The notes under the pieces are model-generated. The model was not told the origin of the DNA. It saw nothing but the letters and a program-made list of their open reading frames with translations, and made no database searches. The position numbers were made by a program, and so were the translations under genes. A stretch of 9,202 nucleotides of DNA from Planctomycetota bacterium (GTDB taxonomy: Bacteria; Planctomycetota; B15-G4), in the NCBI GenBank assembly GCA_003644265.1, contig QNBX01000173.1:1-9202 (forward strand), written 5' to 3'. Below, piece by piece: positions 1 to 6,424 of this stretch (its first letter is position 1; every line of letters starts with the position of its first letter).

Positions 1-358
1 CGAGCTCGACCTCACGTGAGCTCTTCTTCGGCTTCGCCGGGGGGCCACGTCGCCTGCCCTTCAGGCCCTCCTCGCCGTGACGCTGAAGCTGCTTGCGCCA
101 AGAGGCCAGGTGCGACGAGTACAGGCCCTCGCGACGGAGCAGGGCGCCGATCTCCCCGGGCTGCTTGCAGGCCGAAGCCTCGCGCACGATGCGAGCCTTG
201 TACGCCGCGGTGAAGCGGCGCCGCTCGGCGCGCGGTACCACCTGCGGGTCGGGATCGGAGCCCCGTGAGGGGAGCCCTTCGCTCCGCTCCGGGCTCCCCT
301 CACGGGGCTCCCCGGCGTCCGGGGCATCCTGGGGGTCCTGAGACGTCTGCTCGGCCAT
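1..358 (-). CDS. IS3-family transposase OrfA (N-terminal part, truncated by window edge)
   Basis: This minus-strand frame starts at ATG 358-356 and stays open to the left edge, giving 119 visible codons. OrfA is the DNA-binding subunit of IS3 transposases; in this family it is usually joined to the DDE-bearing OrfB by a programmed -1 frameshift. Residues ~43-46 (QVVP) lead into RRRFTAAYKARIVREA, then a helix-turn-helix with KQPGEIGALLRREGLYSSHL and SWRKQLQRHGEEGL, followed by a basic PPAKPKK stretch. This is the classic OrfA pattern. The catalytic part and frameshift site lie beyond the edge. The N-terminus is odd: residues ~16-34 (SPERSEG and flanks) are encoded by a perfect 21-bp inverted repeat and look like an inserted peptide ahead of the conserved domain. 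The family call is firm; whether the element is active cannot be judged. Confidence 0.88.
   Translation of the reverse strand, partial: MAEQTSQDPQDAPDAGEPREGSPERSEGLPSRGSDPDPQVVPRAERRRFTAAYKARIVREASACKQPGEIGALLRREGLYSSHLASWRKQLQRHGEEGLKGRRRGPPAKPKKSSREVEL
257..311. repeat. Perfect 21-bp inverted repeat with 13-nt loop, inside transposase orfA
   Basis: Left arm 257-277 and right arm 291-311 are exact reverse complements (21 of 21), separated by 278-290. Complementarity stops abruptly at 256/312. The whole unit is read in frame by orfA without a stop, encoding a charged and proline-rich peptide that includes SPERSEG. It resembles REP-type palindromic mini-elements found in or between genes, or it could be a strong mRNA hairpin near the start of the transposase message. 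Confidence 0.9.
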
Positions 359-420
359 GGTCGGTCATCCTTGCGGCCCTCTACACTAAACTCGCGGGGC
401 TGAACTGTCTCAGGCACGTT

Positions 421-540
421 GGCACAGAGGGCCAGGGCCTGCCAGCCGGCACCGAGATCTGGGCGCAGTGGGCCATCCAGGACGCGGCGGCGATCCACGG
501 CGCGGCGCTCAGCAACGCGATCAAGGGAACCACGCCGTGA
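421..540 (+). pseudogene. C-terminal remnant of a secreted tail-domain protein, cut by the IS3 element
   Basis: About 39 codons in a clean frame end at TGA 538-540. The peptide contains GLPAGTEIWAQWAIQDA and ends AALSNAIKGTTP. Its last 34 residues (436-537) align without gaps to the last 34 residues of the intact protein encoded at 764-2524: 11 are identical (GLP, G, Q, D, G, SN, TT) and most other positions are conservative. The 5' part of the gene is absent because the opposite-strand IS3 element occupies the adjoining DNA. This is therefore the leftover 3' end of a gene of the same exported family. The true boundary with the IS is uncertain by about 10 bases. The rest of the protein, and so its function, cannot be read. 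Confidence 0.7.
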
Positions 541-751
541 TCGGGGTGGGCGGCGCATCGCGCGGGCGATGAACGTGCTGCTGCCGGGACCGCCGTCGAC
601 GGGGCCGGGACGCTTTCGTACACAGCGCTGTGACGCCGGCACGAAGACCTCGCTGTGGCGCCACTCCCACAACGTCCGTCAGATCATGGCGCGAAACTCC
701 CGGCCGGAGTCAATCGGAGTAACCTCACGGAACGGGCAGCGACACACTCAC

Positions 752-757
752 GGAGGA
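752..757 (+). promoter_or_regulatory. Shine-Dalgarno site that selects a TTG start
   Basis: GGAGGA at 752-757 lies 6 nt before an in-frame TTG at 764. The next in-frame starts, ATG 776 and ATG 785, are 18 and 27 nt away, too far for this site. The TTG start still gives a good signal peptide, so it is preferred. The rest of the 223-bp gap (541-763) shows no convincing promoter hexamers or terminator. Confidence 0.7.
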
Positions 758-763
758 CAGCGT

Positions 764-2524
764 TTGAATATCCGGATGAACCACATGCTGAGCGCCTTGG
801 GTGCGATCGCGCTGTGCGCCAGTACAGCCCTGGGAGGCGTTGTGTACGTGGACGACGACGCACCACCCGGGGGAGACGGTCAGTCCTGGGCGACCGCGTA
901 TCGATTCCTCCAGGATGGCCTGGCCGACGCGGCTGCATCGGGCGGCAGCGTCACCGAAATTCGTGTGGGACAAGGCCTGTATCGCCCCGACCTGGACGCG
1001 GCGAACCCTGCGGGTACCGGTGACCTGCTGGCGACGTTCCAGCTGCTCGACGGGGTACGGCTCGCAGGAGGGTACGCCGGGCTCGGCGCGCCGGATCCCG
1101 ACGCGCGCGACGTATCGCTCTTCGTGTCGACGCTCGGTGGCGATCTGCTCGGCGATGACGGCCCGGGGTTCGCCGACAACGTCGACAACAGCTGGCACGT
1201 CGTCACGGGCAGCCTGACCGACGCGACGGCGATCATCGACGGCTTCACGGTCACGGGGGGCAACGCCGCCGGGCCGGAGGGCGCGCCCGCCTACCACGCT
1301 TCAGGAGGCGGGATGCTCGTCGTCAACGGCAGCCCCACCGTCCGGTGCTGCACCTTCGAGGCCAACTCCGCCGCCGGCTGGGGAGCCGGCATGGTCGTCA
1401 ACGACGGCGGCAGCGCGAAGATCAGCGGATCGACGTTCCTCGGGAACGTCGCGCAGCGGGCGGGCGGCGGCCTCCGGCGTGGGGAGACCAGCGTCGAAGT
1501 CACCGACAGCGCCTTCATCTCCAACCGCGCCGAGGACGGCGGGTTGGGCGGCGGCGCCATCGGCAGTCTCGACAGCGACCTCCTTGTCACGGAGTCCTTG
1601 TTCTTCAACAACTACACCGCTGGCGAGGGCGGCGTGTCAGCCACCGTCATCGGCGAGACGGTGGTCATCAACTCGACGCTCATCGGGAACAGGGCGGCAA
1701 ATGCAGGGGGCGGGCTGTGCACCACGAGCGGCGGCATCACCGACGTCTCGAACAGCATCATCGCCCTCAACGAGGCGCCCTCAGATGCGCAGATCTTCAA
1801 CATGGGACAACAGACCGTCACGCGCATGGTGTCCAGCAGCACACAGGGCGGCCTTGGTGGCTTCGGCGTGGTCGACGGCGGGGGCAACATCGACGCCGTT
1901 CCGCTCTTCGTGCAGGCGTCCTCCCCAGGGCCCGACGGGCTCTGGGCCACCGGGGACGAGATCCTGGGCGACCTGCGGCTGACCCCAGGCTCCCCCTGCG
2001 TCGACGCCGGTGACAACGCACTCGTGCCGTTCGGGACGAACGCCGACTTCGACGACAACGTGCGCTTCTTCGACGACCCGACCACGGCCGACACGGGTGT
2101 GGCTGGGGCGCTGGGCGGCAGCGCGGTCGTGGACATGGGCCCCTTCGAGCGCGGGGCCCCGCCGTCGGGGCTGTGGACCGACCTCGGCAACGCGCTTGGT
2201 ACGCCCCGCCTTGCGGGTTCGGGCGCGCTGCTGGGGGGAGAGCCGACGACGCTCCTGCTGGTGGACGCCTCACCCGGTGCGCTCGCGTACCTCGTGCTGG
2301 GGATCACGGAGCTGAGCGCGCCCTTCAAGCAGGGGCTGCTCGTGCCGAACCCGGACTTCGTCGTGCCGCTGCCCGTCGATGGCGCCGGGTCGGTCGGCGT
2401 CACGGCTGCCTGGTACCCGGGGCTGCCGTCGGGCATCTCGCTCACCTCCCAGTTCTGGGTCCCGGACGTCTCGGGCCCGTCCGGGTTCACGGCCAGCAAC
2501 GGACTCCGGAGCACGACGCTGTGA
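764..2524 (+). CDS. Secreted right-handed beta-helix / choice-of-anchor-type surface protein
   Basis: This is a 586-residue exported protein. The start is TTG 764; the open frame extends upstream to 419, but that stretch is arginine-rich, low-complexity and overlaps the remnant, so it is not coding. Residues 1-24 form a Sec signal peptide (basic start, hydrophobic LSALGAIALCASTALG). Next comes a VVYVDDDAPPGGDGQSWATA block, the usual opening of bacterial surface beta-helix proteins. Residues ~157-390 hold degenerate coils of the 'GGG...STF..N' kind (IDGFTVTGG, GSTFLGN, DSAFISN, NSTLIGN), expected to fold as a right-handed parallel beta-helix. Residues 403-462 (DLRLTPGSPCVDAGDN to VDMGPFE) match the choice-of-anchor Q type ending. 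Residues ~470-586 form a separate C-terminal domain ending ASNGLRSTTL, probably a sorting or attachment module. No catalytic residues were identified, so substrate or adhesion role is unknown. It converges with the kinase gene. Confidence 0.85.
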   Translation: MNIRMNHMLSALGAIALCASTALGGVVYVDDDAPPGGDGQSWATAYRFLQDGLADAAASGGSVTEIRVGQGLYRPDLDAANPAGTGDLLATFQLLDGVRLAGGYAGLGAPDPDARDVSLFVSTLGGDLLGDDGPGFADNVDNSWHVVTGSLTDATAIIDGFTVTGGNAAGPEGAPAYHASGGGMLVVNGSPTVRCCTFEANSAAGWGAGMVVNDGGSAKISGSTFLGNVAQRAGGGLRRGETSVEVTDSAFISNRAEDGGLGGGAIGSLDSDLLVTESLFFNNYTAGEGGVSATVIGETVVINSTLIGNRAANAGGGLCTTSGGITDVSNSIIALNEAPSDAQIFNMGQQTVTRMVSSSTQGGLGGFGVVDGGGNIDAVPLFVQASSPGPDGLWATGDEILGDLRLTPGSPCVDAGDNALVPFGTNADFDDNVRFFDDPTTADTGVAGALGGSAVVDMGPFERGAPPSGLWTDLGNALGTPRLAGSGALLGGEPTTLLLVDASPGALAYLVLGITELSAPFKQGLLVPNPDFVVPLPVDGAGSVGVTAAWYPGLPSGISLTSQFWVPDVSGPSGFTASNGLRSTTL

Positions 2525-2602
2525 TGCTGTTCGAGCGAGGTGACACGATCAGCGGTACGCCTTGGCTGCTGAGGAGCCCGAGCTGCCCGCCGACCAGCAA
2601 CC

Positions 2603-2630
2603 GACGTTCACACTGATCGAGTGTGACGTC
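2603..2630. terminator. Hairpin in the convergent gap, possible bidirectional terminator
   Basis: GACG-T-TCACACT, loop GATCG, AGTGTGA-CGTC form an 11-bp stem with one bulged T (2607). It lies between two genes whose 3' ends face each other (stops at 2524 and 2644). There is no T-run on either side, so a standard intrinsic terminator is not shown; transcript-end protection or a factor-dependent stop is as likely. Confidence 0.45.
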
Positions 2631-2643
2631 CGCCACCGACCGC

Positions 2644-5265
2644 CTACTCCGCCCAGGGCATCGCGGGTCGGATGCCGATGCTGCCGCCCGACCAGGTCGG
2701 CGCGCGGAACATCCGGTGTGAAGAGCGTGCGCTGAACGGCGGGTTCTTGAAGGCCCCCCCTCGGTACGCGCGGCCGACGGAGGCCCCCCCGATGTCCTCA
2801 TCCAAGACGCTGACGGGATCCAGCTCCGGACTCCGGGAGTAGAACTCCCCGTCACCAGCGGCATCCCGACACCACTCCCACACGTTGCCGTGGACGTCGT
2901 GCAGCCCGAACGCGTTCGGCGCCAGGATGCCCACCTCCGCGTGCCCTCCTCGCAGGCCGTCGTCGTGGCCCAGGTTGGCGGCGCCGATCAACGCCCCGGG
3001 GTCCTCGCCCGTCGACCACGGCGTCTGGGTGCCGGCCCGCGCGGCGTATTCCCACTGCGCTTCGCTCGGGAGCGCAAGGCCGGCTCGCTCCATGCAGTTC
3101 GACGCGACCCACCAGTCCACCCCCTCCACCGGGTGTCGCGCCGTGTCGCCACCGGCCTGTTTCATGCTCGGATTGCGGCCGGTGAGGCGCTGCCATTGGG
3201 CCTGGGTCAGCTCGTACTTCGAGATCAGGAACGGCGAGAGCCTCACCTCGTGTACGGGACCCTCGCCGCCCTCCCCGCCAATTGCCCTCGGGTCATACTG
3301 ACGCGCCGTGGCGTCGTCCGGCTGCGCGCCCATCCAGAAGGAACCACCCGGCAAGAGGACCAGCACCACGCCCGTCCGAGTCGTCAGCACGAGCCGACCG
3401 TCGGGGGCACGTGTGGCCGACTCACCCGTCATGAGGTGCGCGAACTCCCACAGCGCGGTGACCGGGTCGGGACCCAGCGGGACCAGGCCCATACGCGGCG
3501 ACGCGTCGAGCCCGGGGTACGCCTCCTCGATCCTCGGGAGGGCCTCGCTCCACGCTGCGTTGATCGAGCCGCCATCGCTCGAACTCGCCGCGAGCTCCCG
3601 GGCGAAGGCCAGCCGCTTCGACATGCCCCAGCCGTGCTCCGTGATCGCGGTGTCGTCGTCGAGCAGCACGGCCAGCCCCTCCAACCGCTCGATCAGCTGC
3701 GCGAGCGTGGCGAGCTGCCACTCGTCCTCGACGCGAGCACTGCCGTCGGACCGGTCCTCCTCCAATGCCGACGTCAGCTGGGACACGATGCGGCGATGGT
3801 CGTCCAACCCCGTCAGCAATCCGGCGGCCCGCTCGCTCCAGTCCGTCATCGCCGCCAAGCGTCCACCGACGGGATAGGGCGGGTGCAACACGTCGGCCTC
3901 GGCGAGCAGGGCGTCCAGCCGCGTGCCGTCCGACAGACGCAGGACCTGGCGACCACGTGAGGCAGCCTCGGCCAGCCCGGCCGCGGCGACCACCAATGAG
4001 GCGCCGACCAGCAGGCCGACGGCGACGCCCACGCGATGGCGCCGGACGAACTTGCGCAGCCGGTAGACGGCGCTCGGGCGGCGCGCGAGCACGGGCTCGT
4101 GCGCGAGGTGCCGCCGCACGTCGTCAGCGAACTCGGCCACCGAGGCGTAGCGCTGGCCTGGGTTCTTCTCGAGCGCCTTGAGGCAGATCCAGTCGAGGTC
4201 GCCCTCGAGGCCGCGCACCAGCGCCCGCGAGTCGGTGCCGTGGCGCGGCGCGATTACGTTGGCTGACTGCTCGCTGCGCCTCAACCTCGTGCTGGGCCTC
4301 GGCGGGTCGGTCTCGCGAATCGCGCGCTGAATCTCCGAGAACGAGCCCTTGTGCACGAAAGGCAGCAGGCCGCTCACGAGCTGATAGAGCACGACGCCCA
4401 TCGAGTAGACATCGCTGCGCGTGTCGATGTCGATGCCCGTGGGATCCGCCTGCTCGGGGCTCATGTAGTCGGGCGTGCCGATGACCTGCCCCGCCATGGT
4501 GTGCAGCGAGCCCTGGCCGAGGCGACCAGTGGTTGCGCGCGCGACGCCGAAGTCGATGACCTTCGGCACGGGCCCACCGTCCTGTTCGGTGACGAGCAGG
4601 TTGTTCGGCTTGAGATCGCGGTGGATCAGTCCCTTCTGGTGGGCGTGCTCGACGCCGCGACACACATCGAGAAACAGCCCGAGCCGCATGCGGGTCGAGA
4701 GCCGGCGACGGTCGCAATAGGTTGTGAGGGTCTCGCCCGCCACGTACTCCATGACAAAGTAGGAGCGTCCGTCATCTGTCGTCCCGCCGTCCAAGACCGG
4801 GGTGACGTTGGGGTGGCTCATGCGGGCCAGGGCCTGGCGCTCTGCCTCGAAGCGCGCGACGACCGCGGCGCTGTCCATGCCGCGCTTGATCAGCTTCAGG
4901 GCGACGCGACGCTCGACCGGCTGCAACTGTTGGGCGACGTAGACCTCACCCATGCCGCCTTCGCCGATCTTCTCGATCAGCTTGTAAGGGCCGATGCGCG
5001 TCGGGGTGCGTCGGGGGCGAGTGGCTCCCGCCCGTTGTTCGTCACCCTGACTCGACAGCGCCTCGCGCACCAGCTGGGCCCGCGCTGCATCGGACTCCGA
5101 CAGGCCGGGGTGCGGGCGCTCGTCGTGCGCGACGAGCCCGAGCACCTCGGCGCGCAGTGTCTCGTCGTCGCACTCTGTGGCGAGGAAGGCCTCGCGCTCC
5201 GCCGGATCGAGCGCGCAGGCGAGCTCGAACAGCTCGGCGAGCCTCTCGTAGCGCGCCGGGTCCAC
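2644..5265 (-). CDS. Membrane Ser/Thr protein kinase fused to an FGE-sulfatase-like domain
   Basis: This is an 873-residue protein with GTG start at 5265-5263, directly after the TGA of the sigma gene. Residues 1-70 are a helical N-terminal region seen in kinases of this type (LAELFELACALDPAEREAFL). The Hanks-type kinase domain spans ~94-390: glycine loop GEGGMGEV 101-108, K124 in VALK, HRDLKPNN 215-222 with D217 and N222, DFG 238-240, SPE 269-271, DVYSMGVVLYQLVSG 285-299. All catalytic residues are present, so it should be active. A single membrane segment lies at ~411-430, then a ~200-residue extracytoplasmic linker. An FGE-sulfatase-type domain occupies ~630-870 (LLPGGSFWMG, LPSEAQWEYAARAG, GLHDVHGNVWEWC, YRGGAF). 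The paired cysteines that true formylglycine enzymes carry after the GG motif are missing, so this domain is more likely a ligand sensor than an enzyme. It is probably the regulator of the neighbouring sigma factor. Confidence 0.93.
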   Translation of the reverse strand: MDPARYERLAELFELACALDPAEREAFLATECDDETLRAEVLGLVAHDERPHPGLSESDAARAQLVREALSSQGDEQRAGATRPRRTPTRIGPYKLIEKIGEGGMGEVYVAQQLQPVERRVALKLIKRGMDSAAVVARFEAERQALARMSHPNVTPVLDGGTTDDGRSYFVMEYVAGETLTTYCDRRRLSTRMRLGLFLDVCRGVEHAHQKGLIHRDLKPNNLLVTEQDGGPVPKVIDFGVARATTGRLGQGSLHTMAGQVIGTPDYMSPEQADPTGIDIDTRSDVYSMGVVLYQLVSGLLPFVHKGSFSEIQRAIRETDPPRPSTRLRRSEQSANVIAPRHGTDSRALVRGLEGDLDWICLKALEKNPGQRYASVAEFADDVRRHLAHEPVLARRPSAVYRLRKFVRRHRVGVAVGLLVGASLVVAAAGLAEAASRGRQVLRLSDGTRLDALLAEADVLHPPYPVGGRLAAMTDWSERAAGLLTGLDDHRRIVSQLTSALEEDRSDGSARVEDEWQLATLAQLIERLEGLAVLLDDDTAITEHGWGMSKRLAFARELAASSSDGGSINAAWSEALPRIEEAYPGLDASPRMGLVPLGPDPVTALWEFAHLMTGESATRAPDGRLVLTTRTGVVLVLLPGGSFWMGAQPDDATARQYDPRAIGGEGGEGPVHEVRLSPFLISKYELTQAQWQRLTGRNPSMKQAGGDTARHPVEGVDWWVASNCMERAGLALPSEAQWEYAARAGTQTPWSTGEDPGALIGAANLGHDDGLRGGHAEVGILAPNAFGLHDVHGNVWEWCRDAAGDGEFYSRSPELDPVSVLDEDIGGASVGRAYRGGAFKNPPFSARSSHRMFRAPTWSGGSIGIRPAMPWAE

Positions 5266-5820
5266 TCAGTCTGCCCCGTCGACGGCGAGCTCCCGCGAGA
5301 GCCAGGCGCGGGCCATACGCCAGGCGGTCGCGGCAGTGCGGGGAGACACCTGAAGAGCCTCGGCGGCCTCCTCGAGTGTCAGACCTGCGAAGAAGCGCAG
5401 CTCGACGAGCCTCGCCTGGCGAGCATCCAGCACGCCCAACCGCGCGAGCGCTTCGTCGAGGACCAGCACGTCGACCTGGGATGTTTCGCTCGCCGGGGTC
5501 AGTTCCGTCGCCAGCGTGATGGGCTCGCGCCCCCCACCGCGCTTGTCCGCCTGCTTGCGCCTGGCGTGGTCGACCAGAACACGGCGCATGGCCTGGGCCG
5601 CGAGGGCGAAGAAGTGCGCCTTGCCCGTCCAGCGCGAGCCGTCCTGCGCCGAGAGCCGGAGCCACGCCTCGTGGACCAGGGCGGTCGGCTGCAGCGTGTG
5701 GTTGGAGCGTTCGCGGCTGAGGAAGTCCGCGGCCAGCGCCCGGAGTTCGGCGTACAGCTGCGCGTCGAGGTCGCTCGTCGGCGGCGGCCCCTGGTCTGCG
5801 GGAGGCGTGTTCTCGGGCAT
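5266..5820 (-). CDS. ECF-type RNA polymerase sigma factor, kinase-linked
   Basis: This is a 184-residue protein with ATG at 5820-5818. The frame is open upstream to 6222, but that stretch is not conserved-looking and crosses a transposase remnant. Region 2 spans ~20-95 (LYAELRALAADFL, HTLQPTALVHEAWLRL, WTGKAHFFALAAQAMRRVLV, DHARRKQADKRGGG). Region 4 spans ~125-178 with a helix-turn-helix (LTLEEAAEALQVSPRTAATA, then WRMARAWLSREL). This is the ECF_sigma/Sig-70_X6 pattern common in Planctomycetota. It directs RNA polymerase to a specific promoter set. The acidic DAED-like segment at region 2.2 of ordinary ECF factors is replaced by LQPT (residues 43-46), and no anti-sigma gene is adjacent. The kinase starts on the base after its stop codon, so the two are translationally coupled. 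No clear Shine-Dalgarno site precedes 5820. Confidence 0.92.
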   Translation of the reverse strand: MPENTPPADQGPPPTSDLDAQLYAELRALAADFLSRERSNHTLQPTALVHEAWLRLSAQDGSRWTGKAHFFALAAQAMRRVLVDHARRKQADKRGGGREPITLATELTPASETSQVDVLVLDEALARLGVLDARQARLVELRFFAGLTLEEAAEALQVSPRTAATAWRMARAWLSRELAVDGAD

Positions 5821-6218
5821 GGCGCGGTCTGTTCCCAGCCGTGGATCGAAGTCGGCCTGAAGGGCCAGTCTAGACCAATGAGTCGAGAACCCCTCCAGAC
5901 GCGTCACCGCCGGAGCTGATTGTCCTGACCCGGTTGCCCTGGGTGGTCGGCGACCGCGCTGGCTTTCGGCGATCTGGGTCTCGCGCTCGGTCTTCCCGAG
6001 CGTGTTGTCTACCCGCTCGACGTGAGTTGAGCTTTCATCAACCACCCGGCTCTTGCGTGGGCGAGTCATGCAGAGCCACAGAGCCAGATCGGCCCTCGCC
6101 AGCCCAGCGCCCCTGGGCCCGGTTGACGACCGCTCCCGGATCCCAACGCACAGGGAACTCCCTGCGCGATCCCGCGCACCCGCAGAGCCCCCCGCTCGCT
6201 CCACCCGCAGGTGGTGGT
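5821..6218. other. Non-coding stretch upstream of the sigma gene
   Basis: Both strands were read and no credible protein was found; the open frames here are arginine- and proline-rich shadows. It should contain the promoter of the sigma-kinase operon (minus strand), but no convincing hexamer pair or ECF-type AAC/CGT motif at proper spacing was found. One small hairpin is present: GCCCAG 6102-6107, loop CGCCC, CTGGGC 6113-6118. With the remnant at 6219-6320 and the plain stretch 6321-6424, the gene-free gap totals about 600 bp. Confidence 0.55.
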
Positions 6219-6320
6219 TCACCGGTCCACGAGGTACTCGATGACATCCTGCTGGCGACGGCCCATCCAGCCGGCGACGGAGACGAGGAGGATCTGGAGG
6301 GGTTGGATCGCGGCGTTCAT
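6219..6320 (-). pseudogene. Transposase/integrase N-terminal remnant, 33 codons
   Basis: From ATG 6320-6318 the minus strand reads MNAAIQPLQILLVSVAGWM, then RRQQDVIEYL, and reaches a TGA at 6221-6219. This resembles the start of a widespread family of integrase-core (DDE) transposases, in which the EYL is normally followed by an 'EENRVLREQLG' segment and some 300 more residues. Here the match ends after EYLV, and no later family motif is seen in any minus-strand frame down to 5821. It is therefore read as a scar of an element lost by internal deletion, lying just upstream of the sigma gene. The family match is from memory of the pattern and needs a search. A genuine small hydrophobic protein is the alternative, but less likely. 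Confidence 0.6.
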
Positions 6321-6424
6321 CCGGCCATCGTAGGCGGGCGCAAGTCCATGGTCAGGGGCCAGCTACGGCGCGGCTGAGTTTGTGGACAGGACGCGCAGCA
6401 GGGCCAGCACCTTGACCCGCACCG

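Larger units (their letters stand above)
1..424 (-). mobile_element. IS3-family insertion sequence, left-end portion (runs off left edge)
   Basis: The minus strand carries the start of an IS3-type orfA at 358 plus about 60-70 bp of leader before the element's left tip. The exact tip is not defined here because the other end is outside the window. Candidate TG tips on the minus strand fall at 416, 424 and 426, near a GTGCCTGAGACAGTTC stretch. Immediately to the right (421-540, +) the sequence becomes the 3' end of an unrelated reading frame on the other strand, which places the insertion junction at roughly 416-433. No target duplication can be tested. Family assignment rests on the orfA protein sequence, not on the ends. 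Confidence 0.75.

Noticed and set aside
419..763. N-terminal extension of the beta-helix protein frame up to 419
   Set aside because: It is arginine-rich and low in complexity, overlaps the remnant reading frame at 421-540, and precedes a good ribosome site and signal peptide start at 764.
1612..2514. 300-residue minus-strand frame, rich in proline and serine
   Set aside because: It is a shadow of the beta-helix protein, with no start context or domain.
2754..2790. Two 7-base C runs (2754-2760 and 2784-2790) as phase-variation sites in the kinase
   Set aside because: Both fall in codons for conserved Gly-Gly of the FGE motif, the frame is intact, and runs of seven are expected by chance at this GC content.
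4351..5919. 522-residue open frame on the plus strand
   Set aside because: It is antisense to the kinase and sigma genes, which have clear domains; long shadows are expected in GC-rich coding DNA.
5821..6222. N-terminal extension of the sigma factor to 6222
   Set aside because: The sequence has no domain, overlaps the transposase remnant's end, and the family normally starts close to the LYAELR region, as the ATG at 5820 gives.
5934..6377. 147-residue plus-strand frame in the gene-free gap
   Set aside because: Its composition is unlike a protein (R, P, S-rich start), it has no ribosome site, and part of it is the antisense of the transposase remnant.
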